Notes: generated from the sequence alone by a model not told the origin. 64,000 nucleotides of DNA from Peltaster fructicola (GCA_001592805.2 CP051140.1:3473501-3537500); one strand, 5' to 3'; counted from the first letter of the stretch, positions 43,049-55,085 are shown. Numbers and translations: made by a program.

Positions 43049-45371
43049 CTAAGGACCAAGACCTTCGCCAGCCTCAACACCTCCGAAATCATAGTCGAAA
43101 CCAGCCATACCTCCATCATTATCGGTGTTCTGCAGGAACGCATCAAAGTCGAAGTTATCCAGAACATCATGGTTGCTGTCCATAGTAAAGTCGTTGATCA
43201 TGAACTGTCCAGAGTCGTCCATATTGAACGGCGCAACACCCATGTCTTGCTGACCTGGTTGCATAACACCTGGCTGCATGTTGGGAGCACCATTGACTTG
43301 TCCATTCGGTATCGCTCCGTTAGCCATTGCTGCAGCTTGATTCTGACCGAAGTTCTTAGCATTAGTCAGTGGTGTCTGCGGTGTTGGCGTTGGAGGTTGT
43401 TCCGATTCCGAAGCTGGTGTAGCTGCAGTCGTTGCGTTCTTTTATTGGAGCCCTTCTCGATGTCAGAAAAACGTTCAGCACACAGCTGCGGCTACTCACC
43501 TTTCCAGCCTTGGTATCCTTCTTCGCTGCTGGCTTGCCCTTTGCAGATTGACTTGGCGTTGGTGGCGCTGCAGGTTGAGGACTACTTGGCTGTGTTCCAG
43601 CAGCATTCGGCTGCGGTGCAGGTGGAGGAGCCATATTACCCTGCCTTGGAGTCATGTTTGGTGGCCCTTGACCTGGCTGTGGTCCTGGCTGGCCAGGCAT
43701 CATTCCTGGAGGCATACCCGGAGCACCCTGGAAAGAGCCATTCGGCATCATCTGTCCTGCTGCTTGCGCTCTGAGCATCTCCATCTGTGCCTGACTCATC
43801 TGAGCTTGACCCATTGGACTCGATCGTGGGATCAACTGCCCATTAGCAATGACCATCATTTGATTCCTCTGCGCAGCAAGCGCATTGAGCATGTTGGGAT
43901 CATTGTAGGGCGCCGGCGAACCACGACCAGCAAGACCATTAGGTGATGGACCATTATTCATCTTCGGGGTACCCCTCGACATATCGTTCGGGTTTGGCGA
44001 CGCAACTCGTCCAGATGGTGACATGTTTGGTGCAAACTGGCCATTCGCTGCAGGAACTCCAGTGTGATTGTTCATGGTATCTTGGTCGTTGCGTGCCATT
44101 TGCAGACGCCTCTTGTTTTGCTGCTCGAGCAACATAAGCTGCATCTGATAGTCCTGCAAAGCATGACTGCCGTTGTTGTTGGCGCCGGCCTGTTGAGCAT
44201 TCATATTGGCAGCGGCATTGTTCTGCATCATGTTCTGGCGCATCCCATTATCGAGACCCATAACGTCCATTCCACCTTGAGGCATTGGACTTCCTTGGGC
44301 ACCAGCCTGTAGTGCGGCCATGGCGTTTTGAGGCATGCCCTTAGTCATGTTAGAATTTGCTTGAGCTTGTTTGAGCGCGTTGTTCATTTGCTGCTGCATA
44401 GAGCCGCTGTATGACTCCAGGGACTTTTGCTGGTGATTAGTAGGTTGCATTGCAAGGTTATTGAAGGTGGCTGGATCTATAGTGTTTGGGTCGATGTTGT
44501 GAGCAAGCATGAGGGCACGTGTACGGGCTTGAGCTTCAGGGTCGGGGGGAGGTTGATTTGTAGGACCCACCTGAGTTGGCATTTGACCTGGTTGCCCTGG
44601 TCGTTGTTGATTGATGGGCTGCATATTCCCGTCCACGCGTGGCCGTTTAGGAGACGGAGCACCACCAGAGCCAGGAGATCCAGAATGGGCATCCATTTGA
44701 GAGGCTGAGCGCTCCATTTGACCAGCTTGCATTTGCTGCTGCTGATGACGAGCGCGCATAGCAGCTAGAGCTTGTGGATTCCTACAAGGTTAGTCTTGAG
44801 AAGGGAAGTGCTCCTTTCCAAACGCTACTCACATGTTGCCGTTGTTCTGCATGGCCATTTTCTTCAAATCAGCAGGTTGTCCGTTGGTCATGCTGAAGTT
44901 GCGCTGTCCAGAGGCATCAGCAGTCATGCCGCTTCGTGCTTTCTGTAGCACTCGCTGATGTGAAAGATATGTGATGGTTGACGGCTTTCCTTGACCAGAT
45001 CTTCGCGAATAGAAGACATCCCAAAATTGAAACCACCAGTCTTCCAGGAAGTGTCCTCCAGCAGCCGGCAAGTCAGTCAAAGGCAGGTCGGGCGGCCTAT
45101 TGACATCATTTTCTAAGTCCATGTCGTCCAAACCATTTGCTTGTCGCTGACCAGGTGAAGACTTGCTGTGAAGACCGATCGGGAGACTATCCTTGATCAT
45201 AACCCGCGCGCAATCGTAGTGTCCATTGCGCACGAAATAATCGTATATGTACGTGTTCAACCTCTTGACATACTCGGATGGATCTGAGTTAGGGTTGGCA
45301 GCATGATTGGGCGTGTTCGCATTGACTGGACCACCCATGTTGGCCATGGTCATGGTAGCCTGTTGACTCAT
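43049..45371 (-). CDS. somA: SomA/Flo8-type LisH (LUFS) transcriptional regulator
   Basis: Exons 45371-44833, 44781-43500 and 43438-43049 (introns 51 and 61 nt, GTGAGT donors), 736 residues. The N-terminal LisH motif EYVKRLNTYIYDYFVRNGHYDCARVMI (about 33-59) and the following LTDLPAAGGHFLEDWWFQFWDVFYSRRSG segment define the LUFS domain of LUG/Flo8/SomA proteins. The rest is Gln/Asn/Pro/Met-rich activation-type sequence with a KRPRVDG basic patch, and the end (DNFDFDAFLQNTD...GFDYDFGG) is acidic-aromatic. In A. fumigatus SomA acts downstream of cAMP-PKA on adhesion, biofilm and conidiation. Splice sites were fixed by frame continuity. Confidence 0.92.
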
Positions 45372-46271
45372 GCTAACACGCGCGACAACGATGCACGTCG
45401 AAGGTTGCGCGAGGAGTATGTGGTGGAGGATGCGATTGCGACAAGTGTAAGGTGTCGTTCTCGTCGTACGCGGTATTGGGTTGCGGGCGCAAAGCCCGGC
45501 CTAGGAGAAAGCGGTCACTGCGAAGTGCTGCCCAAGGTTTCGTGGTTCTATGCAGATGCGGTCGTGGCGACACCTGCAGCCTGAGACGCGGCTGTGACAG
45601 GGCGCGCGTTGATATGAATGCCGTGCGATGATGGGAAGGATGATGACTAGGTGAGGTTGAGGGTAGTGGGAGGCAGGTTAAGGTATCGCTTGGTTGGCGG
45701 GAAAGGTGGCGGCGCCCTTTGTATGGTCGAATCGGTTGGGTGCCAAGATGAGCTGGATGTTTCTCATGCTCTGCTTTGCAGTGTCCGCAGAAGCTGTGAG
45801 CACTGTCGATCGTGGACGCGCTGGGCTATGCTATGCTTGAGTAGTCTCTGAAGACTGGAGGATGATGTGTAGAGCACACAGCGTGCTGAACATCAACCGC
45901 ACGCGATTTGGGTCCCGTGCTTCGAGGTATATGCCGGAGGTAATCCGGTCGATGATTGGTGCAGCGACGACAGCTCTGATCGCAACCTCGATAATTGTAC
46001 CTCCCCTTTTTTCGATGGCTCCGAATTAGCAATGTCAAGTCACAGTGACCTGTACCAAGGGAGCTGAATACTCTCACGATGAGTACTGTCTGACACACGT
46101 CTAGAAGGCAGTGCGGCTCGTCATCTCGAGTCTATGAATAAGCTACATAAAGCATACTTTACTGCTAGTCACGCCAGAGCGCCAGACATGCATGCTGTCA
46201 AATGTGTAATCCTTTTCTTGCTGATAAACAGAGGATCTCTCGCATCAACATGATGAGTCTCAAGAACAACC
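45372..46271. other. Intergenic region, about 0.9 kb
   Basis: Contains the somA promoter and the Bet3 3' flank. Frames here overlap on opposite strands without domains. Confidence 0.5.
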
Positions 46272-47018
46272 TCATTCATCATCAGGAGGCATCTCATCCT
46301 CGATGTATCGTATTAGAGTCACCTTCATCTCGGTTGTGTCATCACCTCGTAGAACATCCCTGACAAAATGTGCCTCGATCTGCATTTGTATCTGCAAGGG
46401 ACGTCAAAATATGACCCACGTCGACAGAGACTGCACTCACCATTTCAAGTGCTCCACGCAGTACACCACATAGGATGTTTGAGTACCAGAGCTCATCCTG
46501 TGCTCGGCCATCATCTGGTAGCTCCACAAAATCTGCTAGAGGGTTCTCCTCGAAGATGAGGTTGAATGACTTGTTGTCTTGACTCCAGGACGTCACAACA
46601 GGCGTAATGTTCATGAAGATCTTGAATCCAACCTTGCTGATCATCTCGGCCGTCTCGCGCAGATTCGAGCATTGTCCAGTGTTTGACTTGGCTAGGAAGT
46701 CTTCAATGAGACGAAGGCCGATGTTATAGCCCATACGGTCTAGCTCTGTGTTGACAGCAGCATAGTCTGTCTTCTTTGCTGTGTTGGCGACTGTCAGATC
46801 TCGACATAGCGACGCCACTATCGTTCCGTATGTGAGTGTGACTACTTCAGTGTTGATCTTATCGATGCGCGATCTGAATCGACGTCAGCTGGATGCAATC
46901 CATGGGCCTCCTGATCAGACGTACTTCCACACTCTATGAGAACGTCAGCATGATCGTGCAAAGAGTCTCAGCTGAGGTCTTACTCCTCACCCAAACGAGC
47001 AGCCTTGCTTGAGGCCAT
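46272..47018 (-). CDS. bet3: TRAPP complex subunit Bet3 (TRAPPC3), with a 9-nt microexon
   Basis: Exons 47018-46984, 46933-46925, 46873-46441 and 46391-46272 (introns 50, 51 and 49 nt), 198 residues. The second exon is only 9 nt and completes GEEVWKSRIDKINTE, the usual Bet3 start. The body (ELDRMGYNIGLRLIEDFLAK, ETAEMISKVGFKIFMNITP, FVELPDD..ELWYSNILCGVLRGALEMIQMQIEAHFV) follows the family throughout, and the end reads LIRYIEDEMPPDDE. Bet3 is a core TRAPP subunit acting as a GEF platform for Ypt1 in ER-Golgi and later traffic. Without the microexon the frame would break. Divergent from U5-40K. Confidence 0.95.
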
Positions 47019-47266
47019 GCTCGTACGATCCTCACTCGGATACCATCAATCGACTGTTGATCAGTAAGACAACAAGCTTGAGAGTAAGTGATGTAACGAC
47101 AGCACCGTGTAGAGTCTATACAAGGAGAGATCGTTCTGTAGGTTAGGATGTGTTGCGCTGGGGTTCAAGCTTCTGCGCGCATGACATCGCGGAAAGTCCA
47201 AATTTTGAGGATCGAAGCTCTTCGACAGCAACAAACACATCCTCGCAAGCCGTTGTGGCGCAAAAC
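47019..47266. promoter_or_regulatory. Shared divergent promoter, Bet3 / U5-40K
   Basis: 248 bases separate the two divergent start codons, so control elements are likely shared. No specific site recognised. Confidence 0.5.
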
Positions 47267-48471
47267 ATGTCGAAAATGTCTGGAGAGAAGCGAGCAGCAT
47301 CAGCATCATTTGGAAGCACACAACTCGTGAAGCGACAACGATCTGAAGCCAATCTCAATGGCAGCGCACTCACAAAGACGAATGCCGGCACCAGCAATGC
47401 GCTCGTTCAAGGTGTAAGTAGATATTGCTCCCTGGCCTCAAGCAGAGCTAAAATCAATTCTTCAAGATCAAGGACTGACCTGGTGGATATGTAGGCATAC
47501 AGCGCAGCTTCACTACCGGCTTCAGTAATGCAGATGAGTGGTAAGTTTCTCTAGAACACCTACGCTTGGTGCTGACTTTGCCAGGCCACACTGCAGAGAT
47601 CTTCGCAGCACGATTCGATCCCAGTGGAGCTCAGTTCGCATCAGCTGGCTCAGATAAGAACATCCTCTTGTGGAATGCTACAGGAGAGTGCAACAATCAC
47701 AGCATATTAGCTGGTCACAAGGGTGCAATCTTAGACCTACAATGGTCGCGAGACAGTGGTGTCATATACTCGGCCAGCGCAGATCTACACATCGCATCCT
47801 GGGATGTCGAGACACGAGAACGAATACGGAGACATGTTGGTCATGAGGAGGTCATCAATAGCATTGATATAAGCAGACGAGGAGAAGAATTCATAGTCTC
47901 GGCCAGTGACGATGGCTACATTGGCATATGGGATCCCAGAGCAAAGAATGCAATGGATTTTATTGAGACACCATATCCGGTCACAGCAGTTGCCATAGCA
48001 GAGGCAGGAAACGAGGTCTACTCGGGTGGCATAGACAACGATATCAGAGTGTGGGACCTGCGGACGAAGAAAGAGGTATACAGACTGACCGGCCACACCG
48101 ACACGATCACCTCGCTTGCACTGTCGCCAGACTCGCAGTCCTTGTTGTCTTTTGGCTTCGACAACGCTGTCAGGACATGGGATATACGACCTTTTGCGCC
48201 GACAGACAGGAGTATAGGCAGATTCGATGGTGCCCAGATCGGTGTCGAGAAGAACCTCGTCAAAGCCAGCTGGGACGCGGATGGTAAAAGGATCGCAGCT
48301 GGAGGAGGTGATGGTACAGTCACCGTGTGGGACAGCAAGAGCGGAAGGATGCTTCACAAGCTGCCCGGTCACAAGGGTATTGTGAATGATGCTCGCATCT
48401 CGCCTGACGGATCAATGTTGTTGTCTGCTTCGACAGATGAGACACTTCTGCTAGGAGAATTGCCGAGGTAA
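47267..48471 (+). CDS. U5 snRNP 40-kDa WD40 protein (SNRNP40/Cwf17-like)
   Basis: Exons 47267-47413, 47495-47540 and 47585-48471 (introns 81 and 44 nt), 359 residues. The splices link QGAYSAASLPASVMQMS to GHTAEIFAARFDPSG, matching the start of U5-40K. Seven WD repeats follow (for example SAGSDKNILLWNATGEC, SASADLHIASWDVETRE, YSGGIDNDIRVWDLRTKKE, AAGGGDGTVTVWDSKSG). The protein is a U5 snRNP component near Prp8 in the spliceosome. Start chosen at the first ATG giving the basic head MSKMSGEKRAAS. Upstream in-frame sequence lacks a Met in good context. Confidence 0.92.
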
Positions 48472-48960
48472 TGTACAAGTATGAGTCAATGATTGAAGAG
48501 TATCGGCAAGGTCGCCGCATAGGTCTGTACAGTAGGCTCGACTGCTGGCCATGAAACATCTGGTCGTAACATCTGTATAGTGGTCCGTGCGAGATGTGTC
48601 AAGTGAAGCGCGCGACAGCCAATCGTTCTCGAGTACTTCACGTGTCTGTCGCGAGCGCTGCACGTCTTTGTAACATCCTGTCGTACTGCATCACAACGAG
48701 AACACAACACTAGACACTACCTGCAGCGATGTCCATCTCGACGGCAACGACTGGGCAAGCTTCGATAATCATTGTATGTTTCAGCTAAGTATCGCGCATT
48801 GTCTCTCACGAGCACGACCACTCGAGAGACCAGAGCTAGCTGTTCATGAGGCTGCACACAAGCAAGCATCCGATAGCAGATGCACAAAAGGTGAAGAAGA
48901 GTGTCTGTTTCTAAACTTCTACTTCCTCACTCTCCCATCTCTCCTTGTCACCCATCCATC
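48472..48960. other. Intergenic region before the two-span membrane protein gene
   Basis: About 490 bases; becomes C/T-rich before the ATG at 48961. An ATG at 48729 with a short frame was not convincing as an upstream exon. Confidence 0.45.
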
Positions 48961-50192
48961 ATGCATAGTCCACTACCAGATTCGAGTGCCCTGGAGGCAG
49001 GTATCCTAGAGGATGCTCCACCATCACGTCTCTCACGTGTCCAAGACAACGTTCGCAACCTCCTTCGATCGTCTATGTTAGGATCAGTCAGAAGCTCACC
49101 ACGCGTTGAGACACCCACAGCAAGTCCTCATCAGCCAGCTCGATTTGCAACAGCGCATGTATGGCCTCAACCGGAAGTGCTCCCTAGTCCTACGGAGAGC
49201 ATGGCAACAACAGCATCAACAGACTCCTCGGCCACTACCGCGTCGACTACATCGCAACGATCGACTGATGGCCTCCTGCCGAACGCAATCATCCACCAGA
49301 TGGCACGCCAGTCCGCATTGTTCGACACCAGAGCTATTGCTGCTCTAAACCATCCCGACCTCGAGACTGGCTGCCATACTGGCTCAACACGAAGCGATGT
49401 TAGACACAAGCACCGTCATGCATGGAAGAGATCGAAGAGACGCGAATTGCACCATAACATTGTGAGATCACAATGTGTTTTGATCGTCATCGTGGGACTC
49501 GCTCTAGCTGGTCTGGTCGCGACATGTACGTCCCTGACAGGCATATCGGAAGTAGACTGACAGAGACAGATATCGCCCTGGCAGTGACATCAACACAGGC
49601 CCCGCCGGTCTTCCACATCTTGTTCATCCTTGGTATCATGTTGATAGGCATTGCGTTCATCCACGCAATAGCTCGCATGGTGTTCGTGGATAGTTACCAG
49701 CGCAGACGACACGGCAAGACGAGACATAGACATCGACACGAACACACAACCACAAGAGCTCGAGTCATGCCCAACACCCATCACTTCTCTCCGACAATGC
49801 CAATACCAGTAGTGACTGGCACAGACGAGGTTCGCCTCGATCCCACTGAAGCCCAGCCGTCTACAGCAGTACACCAGCCTCCAGAGGTCTGGGACAAGGA
49901 CAGTGCAAGGACTGTCACGAATCCACCACCAGCATATGGAAGATGGCGTGGAAGTGTGCGAGCTGATCCTCAGCTGTTACACTGGCAAGCAGTGTCGCCT
50001 GTGGAAGAAGTCATAAGCATTCCATCGCCGACATATGAGGACTCGCAAGCCCAGAGCAGTGCAGGTTCGCCGCCAAGCTATAAGACCAAGGAAAGCCCTG
50101 CAAGAACGAGAACGGAGTGCGGATCACTAGCTGCGCAGGCGCTCCCAGTGCCGGAAATGGTGCAAGGACACGGCATAGGTATTGCAGAGTGA
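48961..50192 (+). CDS. Two-span membrane protein of unknown function
   Basis: Exons 48961-49525 and 49570-50192 (44-nt GTACGT...ACAG intron), 395 residues. The N-terminal half is Ser/Thr-rich and hydrophilic. Two membrane helices straddle the splice: CVLIVIVGLALAGLVATYIALAV and, 11 residues on, FHILFILGIMLIGIAFIHAIARMVF. The C-terminal half is Pro/Ser-rich with PPPAYG and SPPSYK motifs of PPxY type, possible docking sites for WW-domain (Rsp5-like) ligases. The arrangement recurs in filamentous fungi as uncharacterised proteins; function is unknown. Confidence 0.8.
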
Positions 50193-50549
50193 GTCTCCTG
50201 TAAATGTACAGCTTATATAGGACCGAAGGTCAGAGCATAGCGTATACCATGGTCCAGGTAGTCGGACATGTCAGAGTGCACAGGAGCGACCAGGCAACAC
50301 CTGACGTAGCGGTTGAGAAGACAGCAGTGGACCGCCGAGCTGATGGTCATGTATCACAAGTACCATGGTAGCATAAGATAGGAGTATACCCGAGCTCACA
50401 TGAAGTGCTCGTTCGTACATCATGCCCACTGAATTTAGCCTAAGAAAGGCCTCACCCCCTGCAGGGACACTCCATCTTGTTATCGTTCTCGTGAGTCCAT
50501 GAACACTGCCGTTATTGTTCATAGGCTCGCAGAGCTATGCTGAGATGCT
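50193..50549. other. Intergenic region between convergent genes
   Basis: About 360 bases; 3' flanks of the membrane protein gene and the B55 gene. Nothing else seen. Confidence 0.5.
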
Positions 50550-52378
50550 CTACAACGCCGAGAACACAAAGAGCTATTGACGTTAGTATCGCTGTGGTTC
50601 GAAGTGAGAGAACAACTCACATTGTTAGTTGCGGCAATGGCAATGCTGTCCTCATGCGGATGCCAGCTCATATGCAGGATCTTCTTGTTAAAATCGATCT
50701 GATCTGCATCGGTCTCTTTGCGCATGCGCTGAGCACCACCAGCAGGACTATTAGCCCGACTACCACGCTTGCCATCCTTGCCAACAACTCCGGGGTTCAT
50801 AGGCGTTGGAATGCCGACCTTCTTAGCCTTGAATGCACTCTTATCAGCTTGCAACACAACCTCGGTATCCTGTCCCTCTTCCGAAGGATAGATCATGAAG
50901 TTGTTGTTGTAAGAACCAGTCATCACGTTCTTGGCATCTCCAGAGAAGACAACCTCGAACTTGTCGAAGATGCTGTCATTCTCATACGTGTCGCACAGGC
51001 GAGGTCGTAGGTGTTCGTGGATAGGTATGGTCTTGACCGGCGTTCGCTCCATGTTGATGTCCCAGATCTTGACAGTGAGGTAGTCGCGAGAGAGAATGTA
51101 TCGTCCATCGTATGAGAAGCGCACATCCGAGATCGAAGAGATGATCTCACTGAAGAACGACCGTGAGGATGGATCTTCTTCTTGCTCGAATTCTGTTGAG
51201 GGTTAGCATAATTCACCGTACTTGACATAACATACGCTTTGCATGCTCATCGCAAAGAGCCTTTTGCCGCATGTCTGCCAGCTTGATTGTGCCCTTGCTA
51301 CTGGCATACATGAACCAGTTACAACTTTGAGGATGAAACTCAGCAGCTGTGATCACTTCTGTCAGCTCTTCCATGTTGGCCGGCTTTATGTCAACGATAT
51401 TGAAGCTCTGGTCCTGGATGTTGAGGTTCCAGAGGTTTATCCGCAAGTCGTCGCTCGAGATGAATGTCTCTCCATCGCTGTTGACAGAGATGCTGTTGAT
51501 GTGGTAGGCGTGTGCATTGGCGTAGACCTTCCGAGGGACTGCCGCCACGACAGTATCGTGGTGTGTCATCCGAGGAAACTTCAGATCTGCTGCACTTCGG
51601 AAGGCGTGGTATCGTGCTCCTCCTCCGCCATTCGCCGCTCCAACTCCAGCAGGTGTCAATTCCGAGGAAAGGTTGTTCTCTGCCACCACCTTCAACGACT
51701 TCTCAAAGACCTTCCATAACTTGATCGTCTTGTCGTTCGTGGAGAGGAGGTAGTGTGAAGCATTCTGACGTTTGCACCATTTGATCTTGTTAATCTTCTC
51801 TTCTATCTCGAGGGATTTCAGGTAGTCGAACTCCGGCTCGTGTGATTGGAATTCTGTGTGAAACTTGTACTCGCAGGTCTTCTTCGTTTCGTTGCGCTCG
51901 AATAGTACGACACGGCCGCCCTTGTCACCTGTCGCGAGGTAATTGCCGGTTTGGTCGAACTCGACTGTCGATATGATATCTGCTTCCGTGATGTCTTCTA
52001 CATCTCCTTTATCGCCGAAGCACCTGTTAGTGAGGAGTTAGTGATGGTCTGCAACGAACAAAGTAGTTGTGTACGAAGACAAGCGAAAGTGAGGCATTGT
52101 GTCGACAACATCGTCTAGAGCTCCATCCTGCTGTCCGTCGTAGCTTCGGCTCGGTGGTGTAGTCTCTTCAGTTGACTCGATAGAATCTTCTCTCGAACAG
52201 CAACTCTCGTTTTCATGAGGGCTCCTGCTGGCCTCGCGTGGGTAGATGGCGTAGTATATCGAGTGAAGCATAATTTGTGGATGTAGTAATATCACTGCAA
52301 CAGAATTTTGCTGCGAAAGGACATTACTTACTGTGTGAACTTCCACGTGGGAGTCTGCGCATCGGCGGTATCTACCAT
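50550..52378 (-). CDS. PP2A regulatory subunit B55 (Cdc55/PabA)
   Basis: Exons 52378-52332, 52023-51236, 51192-50621 and 50573-50550, 476 residues. Introns are 308, 43 and 47 nt; the first is unusually long but ends ACTAACAG. The joined protein starts [23 protein letters not shown], carries the seven-blade WD40-like B55 fold ([43 protein letters not shown]-type blade, [22 protein letters not shown]) and ends in a 24-nt exon coding NLFVFSAL-type tail LFVFSAL. B55 directs PP2A to mitotic and nutrient-signalling substrates. A loop insert ([18 protein letters not shown]) is typical for filamentous fungi. Confidence 0.95.
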
Positions 52379-53016
52379 CTTTGCTTGAGGTACGCCTTCC
52401 AGTCGTGAGGCAAAAGTTGCTTCACCAGTACGACCGTCCTCCACCCTTGCTCTGAGCACAATGTAACGGTGTAGCAAAGTCTTCCTGCCTCCAAGCCAAC
52501 TCTTGCGCTTTAGTTAAGGTAGCGACTGTCAAAGCTACTTGGTTCAGTTGTATTTCGGGCCAGTGAGGCAATATCTCGAAGATGTTTGCATGAAAGGTAG
52601 GCGGTCACGAGCCGAAGCGTGGTGTTGTAGGTGGTGAGTGCGCTGAAGGAGAAGAACCAGACTTTGACGAAGTACACGTGAGGACAATGAAATCGACAAA
52701 GAGGACGAGGTTCAGGAATGAGGATGCTGAGAGTCGTGGTCTATGCAGTTGCAGTACCTGTCACACATAGAGCTTAAAAGAGGTTGGATGTGCTCGACGT
52801 AATCGCAGACAAGGTACACGCTTCCGGCCAAGCATTTGGTGCCCCACTCTTCCTCAGGCAGGAGTGTCAGCACGCTTGTTCAGACCTCACGCGACATGCA
52901 CAATACCACGACATCGAAGAAGCGACTTGGCTGATATATGAGATCTACATCTCCTGGATGTCCTACCGATGAGGCCGAACGGGTGAGCTCGCTGATGCCA
53001 TGCTGCTGGCTGTGCT
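52379..53016. other. Intergenic region upstream of the B55 gene
   Basis: About 640 bases: B55 promoter and the 3' flank of the next minus-strand gene. No coding evidence. Confidence 0.5.
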
Positions 53017-53490
53017 TCAGAACGCACGACCGATGAAGCTCGAACGGCCTTTGTCGAGTGCATGCCCCCTGGTGAAGTAGTGGCTCTTCCTACGCTCGTA
53101 CTGCCAGTCCTGACGATACGGCTCCGCTATACGAGGTGGTTCAGCGATGCTCGAAGCAGCCTGCCGCGTTGAAGAATGAAAAGCTAGATTGCTGCGCTCG
53201 AGCTCCTCGGGCGTCAATGGCAGAGGTCCACTCTTGTTCCAAGTCTGGAAGGCATTACGACCATCTATCACACTTGTCCCTCGAGATCGTCTCCTGCCTC
53301 GCTTGCGTCTCACCTTGCATCGACAGAGTACGCAGGAGATGATTGTAGATGCTGACAACACAATGATGATGACGACAACAAGCCAGACGATTGTTGGTGT
53401 GGTTATGCTGGGAGTGGACGCATTAACAGTTGGCGTAGCCGATGCTGCTGTTGATGTCGGTGTACTGCTCATATTGGTATGTCTTTTCAA
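53017..53490 (-). CDS. Hypothetical single-pass membrane protein, Ser/Thr-rich ectodomain
   Basis: 157 residues, or 151 from the second Met (53472). A short Ser/Thr-rich N-terminus (STPTSTAASATPTVNASTPS) precedes one strong hydrophobic helix (IVWLVVVIIIVLSASTIISCVLC), then a basic stop-transfer patch (RCKVRRKRGRRRSRG) and a hydrophilic tail. The layout resembles small fungal wall-sensor-like or adhesin-like type I/III membrane proteins, but there is no family match I can name. No cleavable signal peptide is evident. Confidence 0.6.
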   Translation of the reverse strand: MKRHTNMSSTPTSTAASATPTVNASTPSITTPTIVWLVVVIIIVLSASTIISCVLCRCKVRRKRGRRRSRGTSVIDGRNAFQTWNKSGPLPLTPEELERSNLAFHSSTRQAASSIAEPPRIAEPYRQDWQYERRKSHYFTRGHALDKGRSSFIGRAF

Positions 53491-53936
53491 GATATCAGGA
53501 TTGGCATGCCGTTTCAGAATGTTGTTCGATCAAGCACTGTATAATTTGCAGTATGCGAATGTGTGGATGTCTGACCAGCAGATCCAGGACAGTATGAAGG
53601 AGGTACAGATTGAGACCGCACAGAAGACTGTGGTTTCCTTAACAGCAAGGTAGATGAGGAGGACAAAGAAGTTGCATTCGACCTGGCTGGACGATATTGT
53701 AACAAAGCGTCGACAAAGCAATTTGATTAGCACAATGAGCAATCGTGGACTCAGCCTGTCCAGGAGAGGAGAACACCTGCCCAGTCAATGTTCGGAGTGT
53801 CCTTTGTGACAATGCTCTCAACCATCGATAGGCCACAGGCTTGTGAAGTTACGAGATTGAACCATAAATTAAGCTGCAGACAATAGCGATCCATACACAG
53901 CACTACGAGCAGCTCAAGATCAAAGCGAATATGCTC
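53491..53936. other. Intergenic region, about 450 bases
   Basis: Between two minus-strand genes; probable promoter of the small membrane protein. No feature recognised. Confidence 0.5.
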
Positions 53937-54917
53937 TCAGCAGATAGCATCAGGCCTCCAATAACAGCCCATGCAACCACAGACATTGATGCTTCGCTCA
54001 GTCCGATTGAGCTTGAAGGCTATTCTTCCATCCTCTGTTGTCTCGAGATCGACAAAGTAGTAGTTTCGTCGACTTCTCAAAACGAACTGCTCGAGCTTCG
54101 GCAGCTGCTCCCGTAACGATCCTGCAAGGTCGCTGATTGCGAGTACGTTTCGATTGAACGGAATGTCTGAGGACATCAGTTTGAGTACCTCGAGCACTTT
54201 AGCTTCATCGTGGGTACTTGGAAGCATCGGATGGTTGCAGATGACTTCGATGGTGCGGACTCCAGTGAAGTGCGATCGCCATGAAGAAGCTTCATTCTGC
54301 TCAGGGCACACCGATAGACCTAGCAAGGGATCATTGTCTGGCCAAATGACGCGGCTAGCCGGCCGGATGAAGTAGAACAGAGCATCGAAGTGGCAGAACC
54401 GTAGATGTGGGATATACTCAACTGGAGTGTTGTGAACGATCTCGTTCCATACTCGATCCTGTTGCTCTGGGTTAGCACCGTACGAGCTTGTCATGGTTGA
54501 CATGTCGATTTGTAAGATGACAGAGCTCCAAATGATTCTAGCAGCGACCTGCTGCTCCTCATTCCACTGCATCGATGTGGTAGTGGCTTCTAGGAATGCT
54601 GCTCCAGGCAATTGCGAGTGCTCAGGCTTACCTTTGCTCCATTGAGGAGGATCATCTGAGCCGGAGATGTAGAGTCGTAGTGTGTGCTTACCATGCTGTG
54701 TATCAGGTCCTGCGAATTGTTTATAAACTTCAAGTCGGACTTCTGCAGGCAGTCCTGCGAGATTGAAAGGCTGTATAGGATCCTTTCTTGCCTTCTTGCG
54801 TCTGTATTCGGGAGCATCGCTGAAAGCTACTCGTTTGACCATATTATGGATGATGACATTGTCACTTCCTGTGTCGCTGTCCTTCGAATCATCGGCGAAA
54901 GCTACTCGTTTGACCAT
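53937..54917 (-). CDS. F-box-like (2EXR-type) hypothetical protein
   Basis: 326 residues, single exon. Residues about 52-68 (FNLAGLPAEVRLEVYKQFAG) match the F-box-like start common in fungal 2EXR proteins, usually followed by LRLY, ARIIW and similar strands as here. The N-terminus is an internal duplication: MVKRVAFADD at 1-10 and MVKRVAFSDA at 26-35, reflected in an exact 21-bp repeat spaced by 75 bp, so two in-frame start codons exist (54917 and 54842). A basic RRKKARKD patch may be a nuclear signal. Function unknown. Confidence 0.75.
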   Translation of the reverse strand: MVKRVAFADDSKDSDTGSDNVIIHNMVKRVAFSDAPEYRRKKARKDPIQPFNLAGLPAEVRLEVYKQFAGPDTQHGKHTLRLYISGSDDPPQWSKGKPEHSQLPGAAFLEATTTSMQWNEEQQVAARIIWSSVILQIDMSTMTSSYGANPEQQDRVWNEIVHNTPVEYIPHLRFCHFDALFYFIRPASRVIWPDNDPLLGLSVCPEQNEASSWRSHFTGVRTIEVICNHPMLPSTHDEAKVLEVLKLMSSDIPFNRNVLAISDLAGSLREQLPKLEQFVLRSRRNYYFVDLETTEDGRIAFKLNRTERSINVCGCMGCYWRPDAIC

Positions 54918-55085
54918 GCTGTGGACGATAGGGTTTGTGCATATATGTTAGATAAGTGACTTAAGAAGGCAGCATCCTCCTGGGTAGACTAGAGCCATAT
55001 ACCTGTCTGTGATACCTGCTGGTGTCAAAGCAAGATCGCCAAGAACACAATATCATTGAGGAGTTCTTTGTGTCAATGATAAGCT

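Noticed and set aside
52038-52346. 102-codon minus-strand frame as a separate gene
   Set aside because: It lies almost entirely in the first intron of the B55 gene and has no domain.
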